A stretch of 54,571 nt of DNA from CAZEQD01 sp964514305 (lineage in GTDB: Bacteria > Acidobacteriota > Aminicenantia > Aminicenantales > Aminicenantaceae). The stretch is taken from positions 1 to 54,571 of the forward strand of contig CAZEQD010000010.1 in the NCBI GenBank assembly GCA_964514305.1, given 5' to 3'. This document shows, in pieces, positions 1 through 6,920 of the stretch (position 1 is the first letter of the stretch; every line of letters starts with the position of its first letter). Position numbers and translations under genes: made by a program. A model generated the notes under the pieces. The model ran no database searches, was not told the origin of the DNA, and saw only the letters and a list, made by a program, of their open reading frames with translations.

Positions 1-1169
1 CCGGCACATTGAATAAAGACAACTTCTTTGGGCTCTTTATGGTCTGAAGGTCTCAGTATTTTCCCCATAGTCGGTCCTGAAGCTGAGAGCAATCTTTCAA
101 ATTGAAGGCCATCAAGGACATCTGCATATTGACCATAACCGTACTCGGCCATATTTTTTTTATCATAAAGATCGTAACCGGTGGCTACAATAATAGCTCC
201 TACTTCTTCTTCGATAATTTCAGGTTTCATATCATAATCAATGGCCTGAGGCTCGCAGACATCTGCACACTTGCCGCAAGCAATCGGCAATAAACCTGGA
301 CAGGCATTGATATCAAGAGTATAAGTAGCTGGAATAGCCTGGGGGAAGGGAATATAAATGGCTCTTCTTCCGGTGAGGCCAAGATCAAACTCATTAGGCA
401 CCACTACCGGACAGACCTCAGTGCACTTGTCACATAAAGTGCATTTATCTGGGTCAACGTACGTAGGTTTCTTTAAAATTTTGACTTTAAAATTGCCCAC
501 ATAACCAGAAACTTCTTGAACCTCACTGTAGGTCAGAAGTTTTATTTTAGGATGCTTAGAAACCTCAACCATCTTTGGCGTTAAAATACACTGGGAGCAG
601 TCAAGGGTAGGGAAAGTTTCTGAAAGCTGAATCATATGGCCGCCAATAGAAGGTGACCTCTCGACCATAACCACTTCATAGCCAGCATCGGCCAGGTCAA
701 GAGCAGCTTGAATGCCTGAAATTCCGCCGCCAATAACCAGGGCTCGGCTGGTAACCGGAATACCCACTGGTTCTAAAGATTCATCTTTTTGGACTTTTTC
801 GACAATGGTTTTGGTTATTTTTATAGCCTTAGGTGTGGCTTTTTCCATGTCTTTATGGACCCAGCTGCATTGTTCGCGGATATTGGCAATTTCGCATTGG
901 AAGGGATTAAGCCCAGCCGACTTCGATACTTTTCGAAAGGTTGATTCATGGAGAGTGGGGGAACAACAAGCCACCACCACACTATCCAAATTTTTTTCTT
1001 TAATTGCTTTAGCGATAAGATTCTGGCCAGGGTCAGAGCACATATAGACATAATCTTCGGTATAAACAACACCAGGATATTTAGATAGCTCTTTGGCTAC
1101 TTTCTTGACGTCTACCGTCCCGGCAATATTAATACCACAATGACAGACAAAAACTCCTGTCCTTTTCAT
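1..1169 (-). CDS. hdrA: HdrA-like heterodisulfide reductase subunit A, 3' part outside window
   Basis: The first 389 codons of a gene that runs off the left edge. The family is the FAD/iron-sulfur subunit that moves electrons between ferredoxin and an HdrBC-type thiol-disulfide site in the cytoplasm. Visible features are a cysteine-rich N-terminus (VCHCG at residues 8-12), an FAD-binding motif GGGISG near residue 147 followed by ERSPSIGGHM, and two clusters for [4Fe-4S] centres, CTLCDKCTEVCP and ACGKCADVCEP. The ATG at 1169 follows AGGAAGG. It is the last visible gene of the hdr-kor operon, 97 bp after korC. The family is clear. The physiological electron partner cannot be read from this window. 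Confidence 0.95.
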   Translation of the reverse strand, partial: MKRTGVFVCHCGINIAGTVDVKKVAKELSKYPGVVYTEDYVYMCSDPGQNLIAKAIKEKNLDSVVVACCSPTLHESTFRKVSKSAGLNPFQCEIANIREQCSWVHKDMEKATPKAIKITKTIVEKVQKDESLEPVGIPVTSRALVIGGGISGIQAALDLADAGYEVVMVERSPSIGGHMIQLSETFPTLDCSQCILTPKMVEVSKHPKIKLLTYSEVQEVSGYVGNFKVKILKKPTYVDPDKCTLCDKCTEVCPVVVPNEFDLGLTGRRAIYIPFPQAIPATYTLDINACPGLLPIACGKCADVCEPQAIDYDMKPEIIEEEVGAIIVATGYDLYDKKNMAEYGYGQYADVLDGLQFERLLSASGPTMGKILRPSDHKEPKEVVFIQCA

Positions 1170-1209
1170 TTCCTTCCTCTCATCCCTGTTTATATCTTAT
1201 TTCTTGATT

Positions 1210-1285
1210 TTTATGTTTCACTTTTCAGTTATTATATTTTACTGCTTACAAGTCACTCCTTACTCCTCACTTCTTACTTTTCACT
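1210..1285 (-). repeat. degenerate heptad array at the korC stop codon
   Basis: Read on the minus strand this is a run of 7-bp units such as CAGTGAA, AAGTAAG, AAGTGAG, GAGTAAG and GAGTGAC. It starts inside korC: the last codons (SVKSKK and TGA) are made of repeat units. The array then fills most of the gap to hdrA. The same kind of array recurs at about ten other places in this window. Confidence 0.75.
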
Positions 1286-1839
1286 GATTTTGCCTTTTCT
1301 TCAGCTAAGACTTTCTGTCCGTATTCGTATCCTTTGTCAAAAGCTTTCATGTTCAATTGCAGAAATCTATCGGGTACCAGGCCAGGTAGAGCTTTTTTCA
1401 TGGCTTCGGGAGAGACTATCTTGGTGACGGCAGTAAAGAAACCTAACATGACCAGATTAGCAATTATCCTGTTGCCCAGCTCTTCAGCAAATCTGGTGGA
1501 AGGTATAGCATAGAGTTTGATTTTTCCTCTAAGTGGTTTGGCTTTAACCAAATCCTTATCGATGATTAGCAGGCCGTCATCACGCAGTTCTGGTTCATAT
1601 TTTTCGTATGCTTCCTGAGACATAGAAACAAGGATTTCTGGACGAGTTATGTAAGGATAAAGCACCCTGTCTTCGGAAACAACCAGTTGTGAACTGCAGG
1701 CGCTTCCCCGGGCTTCTGGCCCAAAACTTTGAGTCATGGTTGCATTCTTGTTGTCATAAATGGAGAGGGCTTTGCCTGTAATGAGACCACAGCGGATAAT
1801 TCCCTGTCCTCCAAAACCAGAAAACCTTATTTCAGTCAT
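1267..1839 (-). CDS. korC: 2-oxoacid:ferredoxin oxidoreductase, gamma subunit
   Basis: A 190-residue gamma subunit of the KorABCD type, the usual size. The N-terminus IRFSGFGGQGIIRCG is the family signature, followed by SFGPEARGSACSSQLVVS. The enzyme oxidatively decarboxylates a 2-oxoacid with coenzyme A, giving acyl-CoA, CO2 and reduced ferredoxin. It overlaps korB by 8 bp, so translation is probably coupled. The last residues (SVKSKK) are encoded by the heptad repeat array that continues downstream, so the C-terminal tail has probably been changed by repeat invasion. The substrate (2-oxoglutarate, pyruvate or a branched-chain acid) is not settled by sequence alone. Confidence 0.93.
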   Translation of the reverse strand: MTEIRFSGFGGQGIIRCGLITGKALSIYDNKNATMTQSFGPEARGSACSSQLVVSEDRVLYPYITRPEILVSMSQEAYEKYEPELRDDGLLIIDKDLVKAKPLRGKIKLYAIPSTRFAEELGNRIIANLVMLGFFTAVTKIVSPEAMKKALPGLVPDRFLQLNMKAFDKGYEYGQKVLAEEKAKSVKSKK

Positions 1840-2704
1840 GACTAACTCCGTAGGCTTGATATTTATCTCCCAAAACTTTACTTAAATGCTCGTTCATGGC
1901 ATCCAGAAAAGTTGGTTTCTCTTTATCAACAAATTTACCGACAATAAGCTTGCCTTGGTAACTGATATCGAGGGTTCTGGTGTCAGCTCCATGCTGTATT
2001 TCAGAAAGATCATGGTAGTATTTGAGGAGATTAAGGCCATCTCCCAGACGGTTGCGTCGGGCGTAAAGAGTGACACAGGGAGTTATAACCTCGATGAAAG
2101 AAAAACCTCTCTTGGCTAAAGCTTCTTGAATGGATTTAGTAACTCTTCTTAAATGGAGAGCTGTCCAGCGGGCTACATAAGTGGCTCCGGCCGCTTCAGC
2201 TAAATAAGGAAGGTTAAAAGGATATTCGTAGTTTCCATAGGGAGCAGTTGAGGCATTGGCGGAGATAGGAGTAGTGGCCGCTACCTGGCCGCCAGTCATG
2301 GCATAATTAAAATTATTGACTAAAATAACTACAATATCCATATTGCGGCGAGCAGCATGGATAAAATGATTGCCACCAATACCCACAATATCACCATCTC
2401 CACTGAAAACGACTACTTTTAAGTCAGGGTTGGCCAGCTTAAGGCCAGTGGCAAAAGGAATGGCTCGGCCGTGGGTGGTGTGGAAGGAGTCAAGCTTTAT
2501 ATAACCAGCCACTCTGCCTGTACAGCCGATGCCGGAGACAACTGCTACCTTATCCAAGTCTAATTCGCTCTTGCGTAAAGCCTCAGCAAAAGAGGTAACT
2601 ACTGTGCCAATACCACAGCCAGGGCACCAGATATGAGGAATCCTGTCCATCCTTAAGAATTCTTCCATGGGATTTTTAGGTTGAATTTTTTCTTCTTCTT
2701 TCAT
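1832..2704 (-). CDS. korB: 2-oxoacid:ferredoxin oxidoreductase, beta subunit
   Basis: A 290-residue subunit that binds thiamine diphosphate. Near residue 28 it has CPGCGIGTVVTSFAEAL, and near residue 100 it has GDGDIVGIGGNHFIHAARRN, the GDG...N Mg-thiamine-diphosphate motif of the family. The cysteines of CPGCG and a later Cys are the expected [4Fe-4S] ligands. It overlaps korA upstream by 4 bp and korC downstream by 8 bp, so the subunits are made in a fixed ratio. The length is normal for a KorB-type subunit. KorB rather than PorB is chosen because the four-subunit gene order D-A-B-C matches the 2-oxoglutarate type; this is an inference. Confidence 0.93.
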   Translation of the reverse strand: MKEEEKIQPKNPMEEFLRMDRIPHIWCPGCGIGTVVTSFAEALRKSELDLDKVAVVSGIGCTGRVAGYIKLDSFHTTHGRAIPFATGLKLANPDLKVVVFSGDGDIVGIGGNHFIHAARRNMDIVVILVNNFNYAMTGGQVAATTPISANASTAPYGNYEYPFNLPYLAEAAGATYVARWTALHLRRVTKSIQEALAKRGFSFIEVITPCVTLYARRNRLGDGLNLLKYYHDLSEIQHGADTRTLDISYQGKLIVGKFVDKEKPTFLDAMNEHLSKVLGDKYQAYGVSHD

Positions 2705-3867
2705 TTGACAGCCTCCTTGATGGCCTTATAAATATCTTCTGGATTATGGACCCAACCGCCTAAATGAGGAACAGGAATAACAGGTGCCTGTCCAGCCGCA
2801 CACCTTTCAGCTTCATAAACAACCTGGCCATAGTTTATCTCAGGAAAAACAAAGGCTTTTACCTTTTTAGCTAGTTCTCTAATTCTTTTTTCGGGGAAAG
2901 GCCAAACTGTTATCAGTCTGAGAGTGCCCACCTTGATGCCCGCTTTTCGGGCTTTCTGGACAGCCCTGACGGAAACTCTGGAAGTAATTCCATAAGAGAG
3001 GACGATTACTTCAGCATCATCGGTGTCTTCTTCTTCAATTTTTATAATTTTATCAGCGTTCATTTTGATCTTATCCACCAAATGACGGACACAGACATCC
3101 TGACATTCAGCGTTTATAACCGGATAGCCCTTTTCGTCACGGGTAAGACCAGTCGTATGAAAGCGATAGCCATCACCAGCTTTAACCATAAAAGGAATGC
3201 CATCTTTATCCAGCTTATAAGGCAAATATTTATCTTTAGGTCCGGTGTACCATTTTCTTTCAACCACTTCTATTTCTTCAGCCGGGGGGATGACTACTTT
3301 TTCGGTCATATGGCCAACACATTCATCAGTCATGACAAAGGTTGGAACACGATATGTTTCAGATAAATTAAAAGCCTCAATCGTAAGATCAAAACACTCC
3401 TGAGGAGAATCAGGAGAGAGGGCTATGATTTCATAGTCACCGTGAGAACCCCATCTAGCTTGCATCATATCCTGCTGGCCGGTTAATGTGGGTAAGCCTG
3501 TGGAAGGTCCTCCTCTTTGGACATTGGCAATAACCAGAGGTGTTTCCATCATGCAGGCCAGGCCAATATTTTCCATCATCAGCGAAAAACCGGGACCGGA
3601 GGTAACAGTCATCGCTTTTTTCCCTCCCCAGGAAGCCCCGATTAAAGCTGCTATTGACCCCAACTCGTCCTCCATCTGAATAAAAACTCCTCCTACCAAA
3701 GGAATCCTGGCTGAAAATCTTTCAGCCGTTTCAGTGGAAGGTGTAATAGGGTAGCCAGCAAAAAAACGACAACCAGCAGCTAAAGCTCCCTCGGCCAGAG
3801 CATAGTCACCGTCTAAATAATGGGCCCCGGTTAAAACTCCTTTAGGGTCGGTTTTCACTTTTTTCAC
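2701..3867 (-). CDS. korA: 2-oxoacid:ferredoxin oxidoreductase, alpha subunit
   Basis: A 388-residue alpha subunit that contributes the pyrimidine-binding and transketolase C-terminal domains. The N-terminal signature is ALAAGCRFFAGYPITPSTE. QMEDELGSIAALIGASWGGKKAMTVTSGPG follows in the family arrangement, and the C-terminal half contains the domain ending in LRLITVWPFPEKRI. The start at 3867 overlaps the end of korD by 26 bp. It forms the catalytic heart of the complex together with KorB. Nothing is truncated or missing. Confidence 0.94.
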   Translation of the reverse strand: MKKVKTDPKGVLTGAHYLDGDYALAEGALAAGCRFFAGYPITPSTETAERFSARIPLVGGVFIQMEDELGSIAALIGASWGGKKAMTVTSGPGFSLMMENIGLACMMETPLVIANVQRGGPSTGLPTLTGQQDMMQARWGSHGDYEIIALSPDSPQECFDLTIEAFNLSETYRVPTFVMTDECVGHMTEKVVIPPAEEIEVVERKWYTGPKDKYLPYKLDKDGIPFMVKAGDGYRFHTTGLTRDEKGYPVINAECQDVCVRHLVDKIKMNADKIIKIEEEDTDDAEVIVLSYGITSRVSVRAVQKARKAGIKVGTLRLITVWPFPEKRIRELAKKVKAFVFPEINYGQVVYEAERCAAGQAPVIPVPHLGGWVHNPEDIYKAIKEAVK

Positions 3868-4117
3868 CTTCTTCCTCCTCTTTCTTGAGTGTCACAAAAA
3901 TAGCAAATTCAGGGCATATTGTCTCACATAACTGGCAGTATACACATTTATCTCCGTTCTTAACAAAGGGTGGATGGTAGCCTTTGATATTGTATTCATC
4001 AGACAATTCAAGAACATCATTGGGGCAGTATTCGACACAGAAGCCGCAGCCTTTACAGCGGTCTTTAATGATATGAATTTTGCCCTTTTTTGGTTTTAAA
4101 TCTCCAAAGTAGACCAT
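3842..4117 (-). CDS. korD: 2-oxoacid:ferredoxin oxidoreductase, delta (ferredoxin) subunit
   Basis: A 91-residue dicluster ferredoxin. Two cysteine motifs are visible, CKGCGFCVEYCP near residue 21 and CVYCQLCETICP near residue 58, for two [4Fe-4S] clusters. It carries electrons from the KorAB catalytic core to external ferredoxin or to the Hdr subunits encoded in the same operon. The C-terminal 20 residues are acidic and charged (KKEEEEGEKSENRP) and are encoded partly within the overlap with korA. It lies 7 bp downstream of hdrB. Confidence 0.93.
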   Translation of the reverse strand: MVYFGDLKPKKGKIHIIKDRCKGCGFCVEYCPNDVLELSDEYNIKGYHPPFVKNGDKCVYCQLCETICPEFAIFVTLKKEEEEGEKSENRP

Positions 4118-4124
4118 TGGTTCC

Positions 4125-5003
4125 TCAAATCAGTCCTTTTTCTTTCAAAATAGGCTTAGGATCTATATAGTGAAGATCGAATCTTAAATTCTTGGTTGGA
4201 CAGCCCAGGGCCAGGCCCATTAATTGGGTAAAGTAGAGGATAGGTATATTTTTAAATTCCGGATATTTCTGGGCTGTTTCTCGCTGGCGGTTATCGAGAT
4301 TAAAAGCGCAAAGAGGGCAGCTTAGAGCTACTACATCAGCCCCATGGCTTTGGGCTGAAGTGAGGATATGAAAAGTTCGCTCAGCTACAATCTCTGGATC
4401 ATCCACTGTCTTATAAGCACCGCAGCATTCCGTTTTGTACGGAAAATCAATTACCTGGCCACCTAAAGCACTAGTTAGTTTTTCCAGGATGGTTGGGTTT
4501 TCAACATCATCCAGTCCAATTTCTTTGGGTCTGACTAAAAGGCAGCCATAGTAATTGGCGATTTTTAAATTTTGTAAGGGTTTAACTACTTTCTGGCTTA
4601 TATTTTCAAATTTTATTTCATCTCTAAGCAGTTCCAATAGATGATAAACCTTGACATCACCTTGATAATCTATTTCTTCTCGAGACATGAATTTATTTAT
4701 TTTATCTAGGCTTTCAGGATCAGATTTAACCCGTTCATTAGCTCTTTTTAGAGTATTATAGCACATGGCGCAGAGAGTCATTACTTGGTTTGAGTTGGTT
4801 TCTTTAACTCGAATCAGGTTGCGGATGGGGGCCACGTGATGAATCAGATCATCTGTGGCTAAGGAAAAGACAGTTCCACAACAGTTCCAACGCGGAAGTT
4901 CTTCAACTTCCACCCCTAATCTTTTCAAGGAACAAAGAGCTGATTCTTCAAAATTTTTAGCATTGCTTTTTAAGGTACATCCAGGGTAATAACTTATCTT
5001 CAT
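4125..5003 (-). CDS. hdrB: HdrB-like heterodisulfide reductase subunit B
   Basis: A 292-residue protein with the two CCG-type cysteine domains of HdrB. The first is YYPGCTLKSNAKNF with RWNCCGT near residue 40. The second is NYYGCLLVRP with KTECCGAYKT near residue 195 and a further CPLC. In the family these bind the non-cubane [4Fe-4S] clusters at the disulfide-reducing site. It lies between hdrC (47 bp upstream) and korD (7 bp downstream), which ties the Hdr module to 2-oxoacid oxidation. The disulfide substrate in this bacterium is unknown. Confidence 0.93.
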   Translation of the reverse strand: MKISYYPGCTLKSNAKNFEESALCSLKRLGVEVEELPRWNCCGTVFSLATDDLIHHVAPIRNLIRVKETNSNQVMTLCAMCYNTLKRANERVKSDPESLDKINKFMSREEIDYQGDVKVYHLLELLRDEIKFENISQKVVKPLQNLKIANYYGCLLVRPKEIGLDDVENPTILEKLTSALGGQVIDFPYKTECCGAYKTVDDPEIVAERTFHILTSAQSHGADVVALSCPLCAFNLDNRQRETAQKYPEFKNIPILYFTQLMGLALGCPTKNLRFDLHYIDPKPILKEKGLI

Positions 5004-5050
5004 TATGATTCCTTGTTTGATTTAGTAATCTTGAAATATAAATCATATAA

Positions 5051-5458
5051 TTAAGAAGTAAATTTTCTTAAGCTGCTGATAAGGGCAATGGGTGGAACGT
5101 CAGCTTTTTCTTTGTCAGAAAGTTTTCTGATTTTGATGTAATCTTCCCGTTTGCGAAGTAAAATCTGCCTTATAGCCTCAATTATTTCAGCAATATTAAT
5201 TCCTTTGGGACAGCGGGCATTACAAGTAAAACAAGAAGCACAGATCCAGATAGCTTTTGACTGGAGAAGTTCTTCCTTCAGCCCTAATTGGGCATAACGG
5301 ATTATTTGATTGGGAAGGATGTCCATTTGAGAGACAGCTGGACAGCCGGCTGAGCATTTGCCACATTGATAACAAGCCAGAAGGTTTTGGCCACTTAATT
5401 CTTGAACTTTAAGAACAAAGCTGTCTCTAATTTTTCGCTGGGAAATGTTAATTCTCAT
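5051..5458 (-). CDS. hdrC: HdrC-like heterodisulfide reductase subunit C
   Basis: A 135-residue iron-sulfur protein and the first gene of the hdr-kor operon. Two clusters are visible, CYQCGKCSAGCP near residue 29 and CASCFTCNARCP near residue 72, and the helix INIAEIIEAIRQ is typical of the family. HdrC transfers electrons between HdrA and HdrB. The start at 5458 is the first in-frame ATG. A sigma70-like promoter and a palindrome lie just upstream. Confidence 0.92.
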   Translation of the reverse strand: MRINISQRKIRDSFVLKVQELSGQNLLACYQCGKCSAGCPAVSQMDILPNQIIRYAQLGLKEELLQSKAIWICASCFTCNARCPKGINIAEIIEAIRQILLRKREDYIKIRKLSDKEKADVPPIALISSLRKFTS

Positions 5459-5489
5459 AGGATTTAACCTTAATAAAATAAAGACTTGA

Positions 5490-5514
5490 ATTTCCTATAA
5501 TCGCTATAGGAAAT
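5490..5514. promoter_or_regulatory. palindrome in the hdr-kor leader, possible operator
   Basis: ATTTCCTATA (5490-5499) and its exact complement TATAGGAAAT (5505-5514) are separated by 5 bp. It sits between the predicted promoter and the hdrC start codon. It could be a binding site for a dimeric regulator or a hairpin in the 5' leader. Which of the two cannot be decided from the sequence. Confidence 0.5.
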
Positions 5515-5536
5515 ATGTAGAAAAAAATTACCTTTC

Positions 5537-5565
5537 AGTAAATCACAATTTAAAAATCCTGTCAA
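5537..5565 (-). promoter_or_regulatory. sigma70-type promoter of the hdr-kor operon
   Basis: On the minus strand a perfect TTGACA (+ strand 5560-5565) is followed 17 bp later by TTTACT (5537-5542), which matches the -10 consensus at four of six positions. The predicted transcript would begin near 5530 and would carry the palindrome at 5490-5514 in its leader. Confidence 0.55.
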
Positions 5566-5583
5566 GAATATTTGTAAAAAAGT

Positions 5584-5610
5584 AAGCATTTTCTATGATG
5601 ATGTGATGCA
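5584..5610 (+). repeat. left inverted repeat of the IS
   Basis: The reverse complement of this 27-bp segment matches 6890-6916 except at one base. It includes CTATGATGATGTGATGCA. It is long for this family, where repeats are often absent or much shorter. Confidence 0.85.
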
Positions 5611-5677
5611 CCTCCTCCGGGAGTCTATTGTGTGATAGACTGCCTGAGAGATTAAAAAAATCTTATCAAGGAGGTGC
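5608..5677 (+). promoter_or_regulatory. stem that can hide the transposase ribosome-binding site
   Basis: GCACCTCCT (5608-5616) is the exact complement of AGGAGGTGC (5669-5677), which contains the transposase ribosome-binding site. Between them is a perfect 7-bp hairpin, AGTCTAT (5622-5628) with ATAGACT (5635-5641). A transcript entering from outside the element would include both arms and mask the site. A transcript starting inside would not. This control mode is known for other insertion sequences; here it is inferred from base pairing. Confidence 0.6.
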
Positions 5678-5681
5678 GTTA

Positions 5682-6737
5682 ATGAATTATATGGGAATTG
5701 ACCATCATAAGCAATACTCACATCTGACGATAATGGATGAAGAAGGTAAGGTTTTAAAGTCGGGAAGGGTCCTAAATTATCGTAGGGAGGTAGAAGAATT
5801 CATTGGTAATACTGAAGAAGAGATTAGAGCTGTCATTGAGGCTGGCCGGGCCAGTTATGTGATGGTAGATATGCTGGAAGGGCTTGGGGTAGAGGTAAAG
5901 CTTGCTCATTCGAAGGAGATAAAATCCATTGCTAGGGCAAAGATTAAGACAGACAAGCGAGATTCGAAGATTTTAGCTGATCTATTGCGGGCCAATTTGA
6001 TACCTGAGGTCCACAAGAGAAGTGTTGAGTCGAGAAGAGCCCAGAGGGTCTTGAGGCAGAGGGTATTTTTCGTCTCCACCATGACCAGGGTTAAGAATAG
6101 GATTCAGGCTTTATTAGCTCAGCAAGGAGAAAGGATTGAAGATGAGCTAGGATTGAGAAAGGATCTTTTTACTCGAGGAGGGATTAAACGCTTAAAAACT
6201 CTAAATTTAGCTGCTGAGGATAAGAAGCTCTTAGAGGGATTATTAGAGCTTTATGAAGGGTTGGAGGCGCTAATTAAGAACTCAGAGAAGTTGGTTAATG
6301 ATTTATATAAGAGGATGAAGGAAGCTCAGCTTATTAGCACTGTACCTGGATTTGGTGGATTTTTTTCAGTTTTGGTAGCCACCGAGATTGATGATATAAA
6401 TCGATTTGACTCAGCCGAGAAGCTCCATAGTTATGCTGGAGTGATTCCCTCCACCCATAGTTCCGGTGAGAGGCTCTATCATGGCAAGATTGTCAAGGAA
6501 GGCAATCGTTGGTTGAGATGGGCAGCAGTGGAGGCAGTTTGGCCAGCCATTCGTTCAGATTTTGATCTAAGAGTATTTTTCCAGAGGCATTCTAAGAGGA
6601 AAAACGTCAATGTGGCCAAAGTCATTACGGCCAGGAGATTATTAACCATTATTTATAAGATTTTAAAAGAGGGACGTTGTTATGTGCCTTATCCAAGAAA
6701 TAAGATAATACTTCGGCTGCCTTCTGGAAGCATCTAA
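5682..6737 (+). CDS. IS110-family DEDD transposase
   Basis: A 351-residue transposase/recombinase. The N-terminal DEDD domain begins MGIDHHKQYSHLTIMDEEGK. The C-terminal Transposase_20-type domain shows STVPGFGGFFSVLVATEID and later PSTHSSGERLYHG and GNRWLRWAAVEA. The serine-containing PSTHSSG segment is where this family carries its catalytic serine. ATG 5682 is chosen because AAGGAGGTG precedes it at good spacing; an in-frame TTG at 5628 has no such site. The frame is intact and full length for the family, so the copy may still be active. Known members pick their targets with an RNA encoded in the non-coding end of the element. Confidence 0.93.
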   Translation: MNYMGIDHHKQYSHLTIMDEEGKVLKSGRVLNYRREVEEFIGNTEEEIRAVIEAGRASYVMVDMLEGLGVEVKLAHSKEIKSIARAKIKTDKRDSKILADLLRANLIPEVHKRSVESRRAQRVLRQRVFFVSTMTRVKNRIQALLAQQGERIEDELGLRKDLFTRGGIKRLKTLNLAAEDKKLLEGLLELYEGLEALIKNSEKLVNDLYKRMKEAQLISTVPGFGGFFSVLVATEIDDINRFDSAEKLHSYAGVIPSTHSSGERLYHGKIVKEGNRWLRWAAVEAVWPAIRSDFDLRVFFQRHSKRKNVNVAKVITARRLLTIIYKILKEGRCYVPYPRNKIILRLPSGSI

Positions 6738-6889
6738 CGGACCTTTAAGGTCGCGTTCAAAAAAAGGTTAAGGAGCCGAGACCTAATATTACGGTGTGTG
6801 AATGAACGACACGGATAGAAGATTGGTTTAAAAAAACCTTAAGAAACCTTAAGAAAGGAATAAAAGAAATGAAGCATATATTTTTTGCT
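6738..6889 (+). ncRNA. candidate guide (bridge/seek) RNA region at the IS right end
   Basis: About 150 bp of non-coding DNA between the transposase stop and the right inverted repeat. It holds GACCTTTAAGGTC just after the stop, a possible GGTTT-AAAA-AAACC hairpin, and a tandem AACCTTAAGA (6835-6844, 6845-6854). IS1111-type elements encode their target-choosing RNA in this position. The RNA call rests on position and family knowledge. I did not derive a full fold. Confidence 0.4.
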
Positions 6890-6916
6890 TGCATCACATC
6901 ATCATAGAAGATGCTT
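6890..6916 (-). repeat. right inverted repeat of the IS
   Basis: The partner of 5584-5610, with one mismatch in 27. It ends 4 bp before the era stop codon, so the insertion landed at the very end of the era transcription unit without touching the protein. Confidence 0.85.
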
Positions 6917-6920
6917 CCGA

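Larger units (their letters stand above)
5584..6916 (+). mobile_element. IS110-family (IS1111-like) insertion sequence
   Basis: A 1.33-kb element bounded by inverted repeats 5584-5610 and 6890-6916 that match at 26 of 27 positions. It contains one transposase gene. It lies between the promoter of the hdr-kor operon and the end of era, and interrupts neither. The longer non-coding end is downstream of the transposase (about 150 bp against about 70 bp upstream), as in the IS1111 group. The repeats may be subterminal, so the exact ends could differ by a few bases. Confidence 0.85.

Noticed and set aside
712..1047. Plus-strand frame opposite hdrA
   Set aside because: Shadow of the hdrA coding strand; the minus-strand frame has all HdrA motifs.
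1140..1427. Plus-strand frame across the korC-hdrA gap
   Set aside because: Low-complexity translation of the heptad array (Leu/Tyr/Ser-rich); no ribosome-binding site and no family likeness.
5628..5681. Upstream TTG start for the transposase
   Set aside because: It would add residues encoded by the hairpin region, and it has no ribosome-binding site; ATG 5682 has a strong one and matches the family N-terminus.
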